This document shows positions 12,368 through 22,859 of a stretch of 64,000 bases of DNA, one piece after another (the first letter of the stretch is position 1; each line of letters opens with the position of its first letter). The stretch is from Vitis vinifera (taxonomy: Eukaryota; Streptophyta; Magnoliopsida; Vitales; Vitaceae), in assembly GCF_030704535.1 (NCBI RefSeq), contig NC_081809.1, positions 637,501 through 701,500 on the forward strand, written 5' to 3'. The notes below the pieces were generated by a model. It saw nothing but the letters and a program-made list of their open reading frames with translations, ran no database searches and was not told where the DNA came from. A program made the position numbers and the translations under genes.

Positions 12368-12648
12368 TTATTTTTATTTTTTTTGGAAAATGGTGTATTT
12401 TTTTTCCAAATCACTAAATTAAATTAAATTTAATTGAGGTTTATAAAAAGATAAAATTTAAATTAATATTTTTTTACTCTTTTTTTTTTTTCATAGTCAA
12501 TAAAGATCATTTTTGGAAAGATAAAAAATTCATATCCTTTTTCTCAATCTTTACACTTTCTCTAGGTTTTTGGCTTAAATAGTGAACTTACATGGACCAA
12601 AGCTTAATTTTTGGGCCCAACTAGGTTCAAAGCACAATTGTTTTATAT
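12009..12648. mobile_element. Mutator-like MITE, 0.64 kb
   Basis: Long imperfect inverted repeats of about 60 bp: the left end begins GGGACAATTGTGTTTTGGAC, and the right end in reverse complement reads AAAACAATTGTGCTTTGAAC. A 9-bp direct repeat ATATGATTC lies at 12000-12008 and 12649-12657; four extra AT bases at the right end probably reflect slippage. The interior is AT-rich, has a (TAA)n run at 12333-12367 and no coding capacity. The 9-bp duplication and long inverted repeats point to a non-autonomous Mutator-like family. The same family appears at 33730-34388. Confidence 0.8.
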
Positions 12649-12657
12649 ATATGATTC

Positions 12658-14186
12658 TCATACATACATTTAAGAGTCATAGAAATAGAGACAAACCCCA
12701 TGATCTCCTTAATTATAATGTGAAATGATCAAGGAAGAAGTAGAGTAAGAAATGGACTAACTAGGAAAGTGGGAAAGGATTTGGAGTCTAGGAGACCAAG
12801 TCCGTACACCATTTGTGTACATTCAACAGGAATACAAGTGGGAAAACCTTCAACAAGAATACACAGCACATGGTTTGATATGAAGTTTTGGATTCACATG
12901 GCATGACAAAATTATAGTAATTTTAGCTGAATAAACAACACATCAAATATTGTAAATCAGAAGTTGGTCATTGACTGTTGACAGTCCTTAAATATAGGCT
13001 CCAGTCTAGAGATTTGTTTTGTTTTGTTTGGCTAGACGTTGTTGTAGCAGGGACCCATTTCTTAAATGGTTACGAATATTTTTTCCTTTCCAGTATGAAA
13101 ACCATATCAGTAACCATAAGAGATCTATCCTTTGATCAAATCAATGTCAACAGTGAGAAAAGAATACTTTCCCCTTCATTCAAATGATAATTCTTTAGAA
13201 AAAAAAATGCTTAAAAAAAGAGGAATATAACTGGATAAACGTACATTTTGATCCTCTGGTTACATGCTGGTAGTTTATGTAATTTTGTGTTACAACAATA
13301 AACAAAAATTTGAAAAAGACATGTCCATTTAGCAACGGTTTTAAAAACAATTTTAAAAAAAAAAAATTAGATCGTTCTTAAAAATAATTTTTAATTCTTT
13401 TTAGAAATAAAACTTCATTTGAAAACTCAAACATAAAAAATAATTTTTTTTAGTTTATTCTTTGTGAAGATATTATACATTTATGTAAAATACAAAAATT
13501 CTTAAAATATTCTTTTTCTATTAAAATAGCTCAAATTTATTCACAATTTTTTTTTTCCCAAAAGAATGTTTTCATTCAAAATTTATCAAAATGTCTTTTA
13601 AGTTGAAAAAACTATTTTTGAAATCAATTCCTCCTAGGCTTTTTTTACGAGTTCATTTAGTTATTTGTTTTATGGATTCACAACCCAAATGATCTAAATT
13701 ACGAAAGACTGCAAGTAGATATAACTTCCTTCTCATTATTTTTTTTTAACTTATCTCATGTATTTTTTTTTATTGGTTTTACCTTAAATTAGGTAGACCA
13801 AGGGTCCAATAGTGGGACAAATATTTAATGAAGTGTCTTAAATTATTTTGTTTGGTTGTCTGAAATTAGAGGTTTTTCTTGAAACTCCATAAACCTTGCC
13901 AGGAAATTTGAAGACTAAAAGCAATATTGAAAACATAAATGCAAAATTAATTCCTTGGTAGAAATATATATATACCACTTCATCTCTTTAAGATAATACA
14001 AACTATTTGTTCCAATCAAAGGCTACAACCAATTTGACGGATCACATTCAGGAAATATTATTCTCAAGCCCAAGGCTGTTTTGGACATATAGCAGAAAAA
14101 ACAAATATGTAGAAGTAAAACCTTTCACCAATATATATATAGATATAGGGAGACACGAGACTAATAATATCTCAATGATATACTGC
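12658..14186. other. Intergenic sequence and 3' flank of the 14.2-kb PR-10 gene
   Basis: The first 330 bases continue the distal upstream flank interrupted by the MITE. The rest is AT-rich without a recognisable gene. Bases 14000-14186 form the probable 3'UTR of the minus-strand PR-10 gene. Confidence 0.45.
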
Positions 14187-14862
14187 TTAATAAGCATCAG
14201 GATTTGCCAAGAGGTAAGCCTCAATAGCCTTGAACATCCCAGAAGCCTTTTCTTTGCCAGCTTTAATTTGCTCTTCATCGATCACTGCATCATCTTTTGT
14301 GTGGTACTTACTAATGTTCTTGCAGATGGATCCTCCATCAGGAGATGCCACCAACTTGACCTCATAAGAGATTGATTCTAGGATGCCCATTAAAGCATCA
14401 CCTTCGATAATACTGTAACTGTAAGTGAAGTTCTCTTTGTCAATCCCATCAACACGATGTGTCACGCTCTTGAATTGGCTGCCTGCATGTTCATAAGAAC
14501 ACTCGTTACTTGTCTGGCTGATACGATATCATGCAAAAATGATGAATGCTTATGGAGTTCCCTGGCGAATTACTTCTCTTTAAGCTTAAACAAAACAAGT
14601 TTTGCTTTCAAAGAGTGACAAAAGTGACATAAGATGTTAGGCATAAAGTGCCAAGTAAGTAATATAATGCAAACTGACCTTCACCAAAGTAGATCTTCTT
14701 GATGGTTCCAGGCCCTCCATCTCCTTGGATGATCTCAACATTCTTGATAGCTTGGGGAAGGATCTTGGGAATGAGGTTGTCGGCATCAAGCACAGAGGCT
14801 TTGAACATCTTGGCTGGGGGTATTGAAGAAGTGACCTCCATCTCATAAGTAATAACACCCAT
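14187..14862 (-). CDS. PR-10 protein, Bet v 1 family (14.2-kb copy)
   Basis: Two exons, 14679-14862 and 14187-14482, joined across a 196-bp intron (donor GTCAGT, acceptor GCAG), give 159 aa ending NPDAY. PR-10 proteins are small cytosolic proteins with a large hydrophobic cavity; they bind ligands such as cytokinins or flavonoids, and several have reported ribonuclease activity. Visible motifs are the N-terminal MGVITYE, the P-loop GDGGPGT at residues 47-53, the Bet v 1 signature [17 protein letters not shown] in exon 2, and the C-terminal helix with KAIEAYLLA (Glu149 and Tyr151). The ATG is set by family length and by a TATA box 107 bp upstream. It keeps the canonical Asp in the P-loop and has a longer intron than the genes at 25-54 kb. 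It appears intact. Confidence 0.93.
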
Positions 14863-14968
14863 GATGCTAGAGCCTAATTTGAAAATGATCGAAGGAGGAG
14901 GAGGAGGATGCTTGCTGGGTTTGTAGGGAGTGTTTTGAGGTGAGGATATGTGAGAACTAGAGGGTGGC

Positions 14969-14975
14969 ATTTATA
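14969..14975 (-). promoter_or_regulatory. TATA box of the 14.2-kb PR-10 gene
   Basis: TATAAAT on the minus strand, about 107 bp upstream of the ATG, in the context shared by all PR-10 copies here. A conserved block about 25-50 bp further upstream (14998-15030) reads like TTTGAAAACTAGGGACACTT. Confidence 0.75.
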
Positions 14976-15030
14976 GATTTAGGCCAAGGGCTCCCTTGTG
15001 TGAAAGTGTCCCTAGTTTTCAAAGGGTTAA

Positions 15031-16935
15031 GGTGATAACCATTTTCCTGTTGGGTCCCTTCTACATGGTAATCCATCATTTTTCAATAAAAACACTTTCG
15101 TCGGTGGGGTTGGCCAATTTGACTACCGATGGAGTTCTCATTCATATACACAAAAACGAAAACACAAATAAATTAAACCATCGGTCTATCTTATTTAAAC
15201 CCAATATCTATTATCAAAATGTGATGAAACCGCCTTCGTACTCAAATTTCATGGATGATTAGAAATCACCTACAGCTACAAGTGCTTAATTTACCTTCTG
15301 TGCTTGTAGCTTACAAGTAAATGATATGTTGAATACAACAGCTAACTGAGTCTTTTCCTTAGATACTGACATTGTAAAAATCAAGTATTCAAATTACTCT
15401 TGACCATGTAATTGGAGAGGGGGCTCTTTATAAGTCATTTTTTTGGAATGGTGAAGAATGATATAAACCCAGTCAAAACAGGCAAAAAATTTCTATCAGT
15501 AGACAACTTCCTTTAAATAATTCAGAAATATTAGAATCTCTCTATCAATTCAAAAGTTTGGTGTTTCCAACTTGCCACAACAACTAGAAGCTTGGACAAA
15601 TTCAATAACAACTGCAATGACTCCAAGCATTGACGACGACTAAAAATCTAGACAAACCGCATTTCTGAACGGTAGTGCATGCAGTATTTACAGATTAGTA
15701 AATAACTTTAAGAGAGCTTTCAAAAATAATAAAAATTGATCTGTATGCCAATTTTGCATAACTTTCCACAAGAATACAAGGCTCACTTGGTTCCAAACAG
15801 AGATTTATACATGCTATGATAAAGTTATTGATCTTACACATAACTTATGGAGTAACTCTATTTCCGGCTTAGTAAACTGTTCACTAAAAGAAAGATAAAT
15901 TAGAAGAAATTGGCTATTTTTAAATTCTGCCTTGGCTTGGCAAGGATCAGTTTAAGTTGTAGATAATTCTTCTTAACATAATCAACCATTACAATCCACA
16001 TCTTTGATTCAACATGGTCCTTTAATCCATTCTTCCATGCCTTGAACTATATCTATGTGCCCATGGCTACACTTCTACACAGTGAATAAAAGAACAGGAC
16101 CAAGTTTTAAATATATGCCCATGCATATTTCACCTTTTTATGTACAAATAGCCAATGCATCTCTGATTCAGCATACTGTGTATGACCATGCCCTGGTTCA
16201 AAACAAATTCTAATGATCATCCAGTTTCACAATGAATTTAAGAAATGATACAGCCATTTTTCTTAGAATTAGGCCCGGTGGTATATGTATTCAGGTTTCT
16301 AGTATGCCAACTGCCTGATCAAACCAATGTTAACATTCTGAGCAGTGAAGATTCTTTAAAATAAATATGAAAAATTGAAAGAAAAAAGGCAAATTAGAGT
16401 AGAATTAGATTTAGGTTGAGTTATATAGCTTGCTTAGAGTTTGGATCTTATATTACTGTATTTGACCCTCTTCTTCTTTTCTTTTTCTTTTTTTTTTTCC
16501 AGAATATTGTTGGATTGCCAGTGGATATTATATTTCTTTCATTCTTCATTGACTTGATCAGGGATCTGAATAAATACAAAAAAATAAATAAATAAAGAAA
16601 TTTGAGGTTTTTCTGGACATTCAGCCATTCTATTGAAAATACAGAAAATTTGCTTGAAATTTTTTGGATTAGAAGCAATTACCCGAGGATAGCAACTCAA
16701 ATATTTCTTAATGATTAAAAGATTGATGAATTTCATTACACTTTGTGAAAAATACAACAATGACATTCATTGCAATCTAACATTACAAGTCCAAGGATCA
16801 TGCATGGTAACTCTTATTGTAAAGCCTAGGGTTGTTTTGGCCATATGCAGAAACAATATAAAATCCACACCTTTAACTGATGACATGAAGGGAGACACAA
16901 GAGACTAGTACTATATTGAATATGGACCACTCTGT
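15031..16935. other. Intergenic region between PR-10 units
   Basis: Upstream flank of the 14.2-kb gene. It includes the recurring distal module 'acaactagaagcttggacaa' near 15580. Then follows sequence without gene-like features, and finally the 3' flank of the next PR-10 pseudogene. Short open frames here show no family similarity. Confidence 0.4.
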
Positions 16936-17602
16936 TTAATAGGCATCAGGATTTGCCAAGAGGTAGGCTTCAACAGCCTTGTACATGCCCATGGCCTTCT
17001 CTTTGGCAGCCTTGATCTGGTCTTCTGTGATCTCAATGTCCCCTTTGGTGTGGTATTTACTGGTGTTCTTGCAGATGGATCCTCCACCAACTTGACCTCA
17101 TAAGAGAATGATTCAAGGGTGCCCATCAAAGCATCACCTTCGATCACACTGTAACTGTAAGTGAAGTTCTCTTTGTTGATCCCATCTATCCGGTGCTTTA
17201 TGTAGTTGAATTGACTACCTGAACGTAAAAGAAAGAAAAAAAAAACTGTTGTTAGTTACTCCATTGTGTAACATATAATATCATGCCAGTGGATTTTTAT
17301 GCTATTGTCCTAATGGCATTTTGGAAGAACTTCTATTACTTTTAAGAGATGAAAACAGAATAAGATTTTTGAAAGGATTATTCATACAGTGCTGATGAAT
17401 CATGATAATGCAAACTAACCTTCACCAAAAGTAATCTTCTTGATGGTTCCCGACCCTCCACCTCCTTCAATGGTTTCAACACGCTTGATAGCCTGAGGCA
17501 GATCTTCGGGATGAGGTTGTCGGAGTCAAGGACAAAGGCCTTGAACATCTTGGCTGGGGGGATTGGAGAAGTGATCTCCATTTCATAAGTGATAACACCC
17601 AT
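16936..17602 (-). pseudogene. PR-10 pseudogene with two frameshifting deletions
   Basis: Exon 1 is 17420-17602 and exon 2 is 16936-17218, with normal splice borders around a 201-bp intron, and the reading starts [20 protein letters not shown]. Exon 1 is 183 nt rather than 184: one base is missing after the LIPKI codons. Exon 2 is 283 nt rather than 296: 13 bases are missing where the other copies encode VASPDGG. Each change shifts the frame, so no full protein can be made. Its nearest relative by intron length and wording is the intact 14.2-kb gene. The splice sites and stop are intact, so inactivation looks fairly recent and transcripts are possible. Confidence 0.92.
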
Positions 17603-17699
17603 TATGCTAGTGTTTAAAAAATGATCAGAGGAGGAGAAGAGGTTTATTGGTTTGGAGGGAGTGCTTTGAGGTGAAGAGAGGTGTGAGAACTAGAGGTGG

Positions 17700-17780
17700 T
17701 ATTTATAGATTGAGGCGAAGGCTCCCTTGTGTGAAATTGTTCCCAGTTTTCCAAGGTTTGAGGTAATCCATTCTTTTCTT
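17700..17780 (-). promoter_or_regulatory. TATA box and conserved upstream block of the PR-10 pseudogene
   Basis: The TATA element (atttata on the plus strand, just after 17700) and the block corresponding to TTTTCCAAGG...CACACAAGGGAGCC match those of the intact genes. The promoter thus outlived the reading frame. Confidence 0.6.
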
Positions 17781-18283
17781 GTTGGATCCCCTGAAGAAGC
17801 TACAATGTAATCAATTAATTTCCACTAAAGAATTTTTCTCAGTGGGAAAGGACAAGCTTTCATGTGAAGGTCTAATGCATGCTTTCCATTGTCAACCTGA
17901 GAACTTACCATGCAGAAAACAGAACAATGGGCATTAATTAAGCCCATATCATGGAGTGTGAGAAGCTTACATTTTTTTTTTTACTAGGAATAACTTGAAT
18001 GACTAGAAATTCTAATAGTCTGAGCAGCTTACCCCTTTTGTTTTTTTAACTAGTGTGAGAAGCTTATCCAAATTACTGCTCAGACCCTTCTTTCCTCTTT
18101 GTTTTAAAATACCCTAGACTAGTAGACTGCAATCAAATATGATCTTCCTTTCGTCCATGATGGACTCGTTGACACACATTTGTTGGTAGTCTTTTCTATT
18201 AATTAGGAAGAAAAAACCTGGTCTAACTATATCTCTGCTTTGCCTTCACTTTACCAGTCTTCATTTGTTAGTCACTATTACCA
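17781..18283. other. Upstream flank of the 16.9-kb PR-10 pseudogene
   Basis: PR-10-unit distal flank (for example 'actaaagaatttttctcagtggg' near 17823) passing into unassigned sequence. No gene is seen. Confidence 0.4.
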
Positions 18284-18694
18284 AAACAGAGGAAAATGTC
18301 TATCTCATTGATGTTCAGATTTCTGTCCAGTACGGGATACAAAAATGGCGACCTATCTGTAGCTTGGAGTCTCACAACTACACTAACTACTCCAGCTCAT
18401 CAAATAACAGAAAAGAAAACAATATCAACTGAATTAGGAATAGCTAATTACATAAATGCCATAAGATTCTAATAGTCAAAAACAGAGTGTTGAGAAAGAA
18501 AAACAGAGGAAAATGTCTATCCCATTGATGTTCAGATTTCTGTCCAGTACGGGATACAAAAATGGTGACCTATCTGTAGCTTGGAGTCTCACAACTACAC
18601 TAACTACTCCAGCTCATCAAATATCAGAAAAGAAAACAATATCAACTGAATTGGGAATAGCTAATTACATAAATGCTATAATATTCTAATAGTC
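18284..18694. repeat. Tandem duplication, 194-bp copies at 217-bp spacing
   Basis: Bases 18284-18477 and 18501-18694 are the same sequence with about half a dozen substitutions, separated by a 23-bp spacer. Both copies begin 'aaacagaggaaaatgtctat' and end 'attctaatagtc'. The second copy abuts the broken end of the 18.7-kb PR-10 pseudogene. Confidence 0.93.
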
Positions 18695-18820
18695 ACTAAT
18701 CTCTGTCTCGCCTTTGGTATGGTAGGACCTCAGGGACGAGGTTTCCAGCGTCAAGGATAAAGGCCTTGAACATCTTGGCTGGGGTAATTGAAGAAATGAT
18801 CTCATACTCATAACACCTAT
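18695..18820 (-). pseudogene. PR-10 pseudogene: exon 1 fused to exon 2 by internal deletion
   Basis: The minus strand reads a PR-10 exon 1 start in which the ATG is ATA (18818-18820) and five bases are missing after GVI. It continues through PQPRCS in the shifted frame ([11 protein letters not shown] in the original frame) to about the LVPEV position. It then jumps directly to the exon 2 wording YHTKGETEIS and stops. The deletion removed the end of exon 1, the whole intron and the first half of exon 2. It is neither a processed copy nor an intact gene. Its promoter is displaced to about 20470-20620 by a copia remnant. Confidence 0.85.
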
Positions 18821-18855
18821 GATGTTAAGAGTTTGAAAATGATCAAAGGTGAAAA

Positions 18856-20470
18856 CTTTTGGAACAGAGCAAACAGCATGGAAGAAAACTAAAATCCCAC
18901 TTCTCTTTAATTGCAATGGGCTATTTATACATTCATGGAAAGCTTTTGGAAGAAGTTGAAACTTAGCTTAACATCACCACAAGAGCACAAAGTGAGAAAG
19001 AATTATGGTCTTGCTTTGAAGGCTAATGAACCGACTTGTAGGAAGAGCATTAGTCATTAAATCTGCCAATTGACTCATACGGAATGAAATAAGCATCCAA
19101 CGTGTTCTGTAGTACTCGTTTATGAACAAAATGGTAGTCTATCACCACATGTTAGGCACAGGAGTGAAGAATCGGATTAGTGGCCAAGTACATTGTGCTC
19201 AAATTATCACAGTAGAGAGCATGTGGCTGAATCAAAGGAATAAATAATCCCCTAAAAAGAAACTGTATCCATGTCAATTCAGCTGTTGCATTGGCCAAAC
19301 CTTAAAACTCGGATTCAGTCCTCGATCTGGAACGATCTTCTGTTTAGCAGCAGACGAGGAGATCAAGCTTGACCCCAAAAGGACACAATAACCACTTGTA
19401 CTGCAACGACCATCTAGGCAACTGGCCCAATCAGCATGACTAAAGGCTGGAAGATGGAGAAAGAGGATGGTTGAAACGATGATCATGATAAAGGCTTCAT
19501 ATACACTCAGCTACCATAGCTTGTTGCTACTATAAATTCTTAAGTACTTCCGGTAAAAGAATTCAGTTTCATGACAAGATTTTGTACAAGAGAGGATGGA
19601 GTTGATGAGACAGGAGAGGAAACATTTTGTACAACAAAAGGAAAATGAAATCCACCAAATACCACATGCCTCGAGACATAATTTCGGCCACAAGAGTTAT
19701 CTAAATAAAAGCATATGTACTTTATGTTTGGGGTCGTAAACCAAGAAAAGGCACTTAGTATATCAAAATTGAAGTCTGTGCTTGTTGTAGGGCGAAGAAA
19801 AGGGTAGCAAGCACACCCAAAAACTCGAAGAACATAGTAATTAGGTTTGCAGTGGTAAAGAGATTCATGAGGATAGAAAGAAACAAAAGAACCTTTGGGC
19901 AATTGATTGATCCAGCAGGTTGTTGTTTGAAACGCAAATGGCCAATATTTGAGTGGCCTTGCTGCATTAAGCCAACATAGAAAATCCAACTTTAATAACA
20001 TGGCAGTTCTTATGTTCTGCTAGACCATTTCCCGAGGGATGTAAGGGCAAGGGATTTTATGAATCAAGCCATGTTTTCCCAAATAAGCAGAAATAACTTG
20101 AAACCCACCATCCCAATCAGATTGTATTTGTTGAATTCTTGTGCCAAACTGAGTCTCTCCAAGTGCCTGGGATTTGATGAAAGTATCAAAACCACTTCTT
20201 TGTTTTGCAAAATATAAATCCAGGTGAACCTTGTAAAATCACCAATAGAAGGAACAAAATATCTCACTCCATTTACTACCAAAACTAGAGATAGCCCCAT
20301 ACATCAGAATGAATAAACTGAAATGGTTAAACAGACGCATGAAATTGTCCAAAAGGAACATTACAACTATGCATTTTAGACTTTTTCATGCATGGTACGC
20401 AAATAACATGGCAGAAAACTAAAATCCCTCCTCTTTAATTTCACTGGGCTTTTTGTATACCTTCACGAGG
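18856..20470 (-). mobile_element. Ty1/copia remnant inserted in a PR-10 promoter
   Basis: The minus strand encodes copia pieces in the expected order: integrase and its C-terminal region (about 19540-20300, with FGCACYPFLRP and YVSRHVVF) and then RNase H (about 19274-19440, with DGRCSTSGYCVLLGSSLISS). The outer edges share a direct repeat of about 60 bp (from 18878 and from 20408, both containing 'gaaaactaaaatccc'), possibly remains of the LTRs. It is 1.6 kb and thus a much-reduced, old, broken element. It separates the 18.7-kb PR-10 pseudogene from its TATA and upstream block. Confidence 0.8.
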
Positions 20471-20625
20471 AAGTTTCTAGATAGGGGTGGTATTTATAGA
20501 GAGTGGTTTGTCTGCAGATATAGTGGTTTGAGAAGAGGAGAGATGTGAGAATTAGGGGGGTCTAGGTTCCATTGTGCGAAGATGTTTCCAGTTTTCATTT
20601 TGATGGATAATTCTCTTGTTGGGTG
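20471..20625 (-). promoter_or_regulatory. Displaced promoter and 5' leader of the 18.7-kb PR-10 pseudogene
   Basis: Contains the PR-10 leader wording (ggagagatgtgagaa), a TATA-like atttata near 20490 and the upstream block gcgaagatgtttccagttttcat. These belong to the unit on the other side of the copia remnant. Confidence 0.6.
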
Positions 20626-22037
20626 TGTCTGAGTAAGGTACCAAGTAACTAAGCTATTACTTTACAATGAAGAACTTTCTTTTGTGGGGGAGGACTCCAA
20701 TTGGAGGTCCTCAACCTGAGAATTCACCTTTAAGAGGATTTGGATATGGTTAGAAATCTGGGACTTTTGCTCCACTTACAGTTGTTTTGGATTTTGGTTG
20801 GAAATCTGGGAATTTTTGTCTACTTTCAATTCATGTAGTCTACAAGTAAACGACAAGTAGAATACACGATTCAATGAACCTTTACCTTGGATATCCAACC
20901 AAATATTTGTGGATGTGTTTCTTCATGGGTCGACATTAAATGGTGATGAATTAGGAAAAGGACACATGTCATGTAGGCTGTGCAAGTGGATAAGTTCCCA
21001 TAAAGAAAGGGAAGAAAATTAAGAACTCTTCTATCTCATATAGTCCTACATGTCTTATATTATTCACCATATGGCTATTTTTCTATTTCATATTTGGCAG
21101 AACACTAGAAGGTTGGACTTATTCAACACCGGCTGCAGAGGACTTTGGAAAGAAATAAAGACAAATCTCGTGATCCACCTAACTAATTAATTATGATTTG
21201 GAAATGCATAATCATGGAAGAAGTCAAAAATGGCGATCACTAAATCAAAAGCTTGTAGTGGCATTTATGGATTGGCAAATCACTTTCAGAGAACAATTAC
21301 AGGAATGCCAATCCGTACACCATTTTTTGGAGGACCTTCAACAAAAATACAAAGTACTTGGTTCCAAAAACAGTTTGGGATACACATACCTTATCAATAC
21401 TAAGGTGTATGTAGCTGTACAAATTTAGGATATACATATAAGAAACACATATCAACCATTTTTTTCTTTTGAGTTTAGTGTGGAAAATCATATGATGAAT
21501 TACCCTTTATACGAATGCTAACTCAATGTTGATTAAAGCAATAAAAACAAAAATTGAAAGTAGGGTTTCTTCCAAATTAATTACTGGCCTCATTGTTTTT
21601 TGTTTCTTTCAATTTCTATGCTTTAGAATGTTGCTAGAGTTAGGTCTCGAATAAATTTAGATAAGAAAAGAAAGGCTTTATGCAGAACGTATCAAGTTTT
21701 CCTGAAAATTTCTGAAATAAAAGCAATAACCCAATCATGTCAATTCAAATATATATGATCACTTAATAAGAAGATGATTTTCATTATATTTATTAAGGTA
21801 ATACAACATAAGAAGATGATTTTCATTATATTTATTGAGGTAATACAACCATGACTCTTCATTCCAACAAAACATTACAAGTACACCAAGGTTCACACCT
21901 AGGAAAATCTTATTTTTAAGCCGAGGCTACTTTGGCCATATGGCAAAAACACAAAAGTTCCACACTTTGACTGATGCTATGAAGGTAGAGCACTCAAGAG
22001 ACTAGTATCTCTTACTCAATAGAACGTGACAGGAAAC
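20626..22037. other. Intergenic region with PR-10-unit distal modules
   Basis: Contains the distal module near 21089 and the 3' flank of the 22.0-kb gene. A small tandem duplication of about 40 bp (aagaagatgattttcattat...) occurs at about 21770 and 21811. Open frames at 21198-21491 are not gene-like. Confidence 0.45.
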
Positions 22038-22621
22038 TTAATAGGCATCAGGATGGGCCAGGACGTAGGCTTCAATAGCCTTGAACGTTGCGAGAGCATC
22101 CTCTTTGCCACCCTTAACGTGCTCTTCACAGACCTCAGCGCCCTTGGTGTGGTACTTGCTGGTGTTCTTGTAGATGGATCCTCCACCTGGAGCAGGCACC
22201 ACTGTGAGCTCATGACAAATTGATTCAACGCCGTCAGTCAAAACATCCCCGTCGATCACAGTGTAGCAGAATGAGAATTTCTCTTTGTCAATCGCATCAA
22301 CCCGGTGTGTCATGCTTTTGAATTTGTGGCCTGGAAACCAGAAAGATAAAAAAAAAAAAAACAGAACCCCCATTAGTCTCTTCTGTTAACATGCACTGAT
22401 AGTTATATGGGTTGCAATTATTATAATAGAAACTAACCTTCACCAAAGTGAATCTTCTTGATGGTTCCAGGGCCTCCGTCTCCTTGAATGACTTCCACGC
22501 ACTTGATAGCTTGAGGCCTGACCTTGGGAATGAGGTTGTCAGCATCAAGGACAGCGGCCTTGAACATCTTGGCCGGGGGAACTGAAGAAGTGATCTCCTG
22601 CTCGTAAGTGAAAACACCCAT
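22038..22621 (-). CDS. PR-10 protein, Bet v 1 family (22.0-kb copy)
   Basis: Exons 22438-22621 and 22038-22330 flank a 107-bp intron with clean GT-AG borders. The product is 158 aa, one residue shorter than its paralogues because a codon is absent in the KYHTKGAEV segment. The P-loop is the canonical GDGGPGT, followed by IKKIHFGEG. Exon 2 has [21 protein letters not shown] and ends [14 protein letters not shown]. It has unusual residues for the cluster: Cys in SFCYT, ESICHEL, APGGGS and EVCEEH. It groups with the 25-54 kb genes by C-terminus (LAHPDAY) but keeps the older P-loop, so it may resemble the founder of the later block. It looks intact. Confidence 0.93.
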
Positions 22622-22727
22622 GATCTTAGAGCTTGAAATGAAAAGGATCAAAAGAGGAAGAGAAGGAGGATTGATTGGATTGCAGAGAGTGGTTCGAGGT
22701 GAGGAGAGATGTGAGAACTAGGGTGGT

Positions 22728-22734
22728 ATTTATA
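22728..22734 (-). promoter_or_regulatory. TATA box of the 22.0-kb PR-10 gene
   Basis: TATAAAT on the minus strand, 107 bp upstream of the ATG, at the position conserved throughout the cluster. Confidence 0.75.
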
Positions 22735-22747
22735 GATGGATTGGACC

Positions 22748-22799
22748 AAGGTTCCCTTGTGTGAAGGTGTGTCAAGGTTCCCTTGTGTGAAGGTGTGTC
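22748..22799 (-). repeat. 26-bp tandem duplication of the conserved PR-10 promoter block
   Basis: The 26-bp phrase starting 'aaggttcccttgtgtgaagg' occurs twice head to tail (22748-22773 and 22774-22799). In all other PR-10 copies in the window it occurs once, just upstream of the TATA box. This gene therefore carries a doubled candidate cis-element. Confidence 0.9.
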
Positions 22800-22859
22800 T
22801 CAAGTTTTCAAAGGTAGAGGCAGCTTCATCTGAGGAAGGTTCAAAGTAATCCACTAGTT

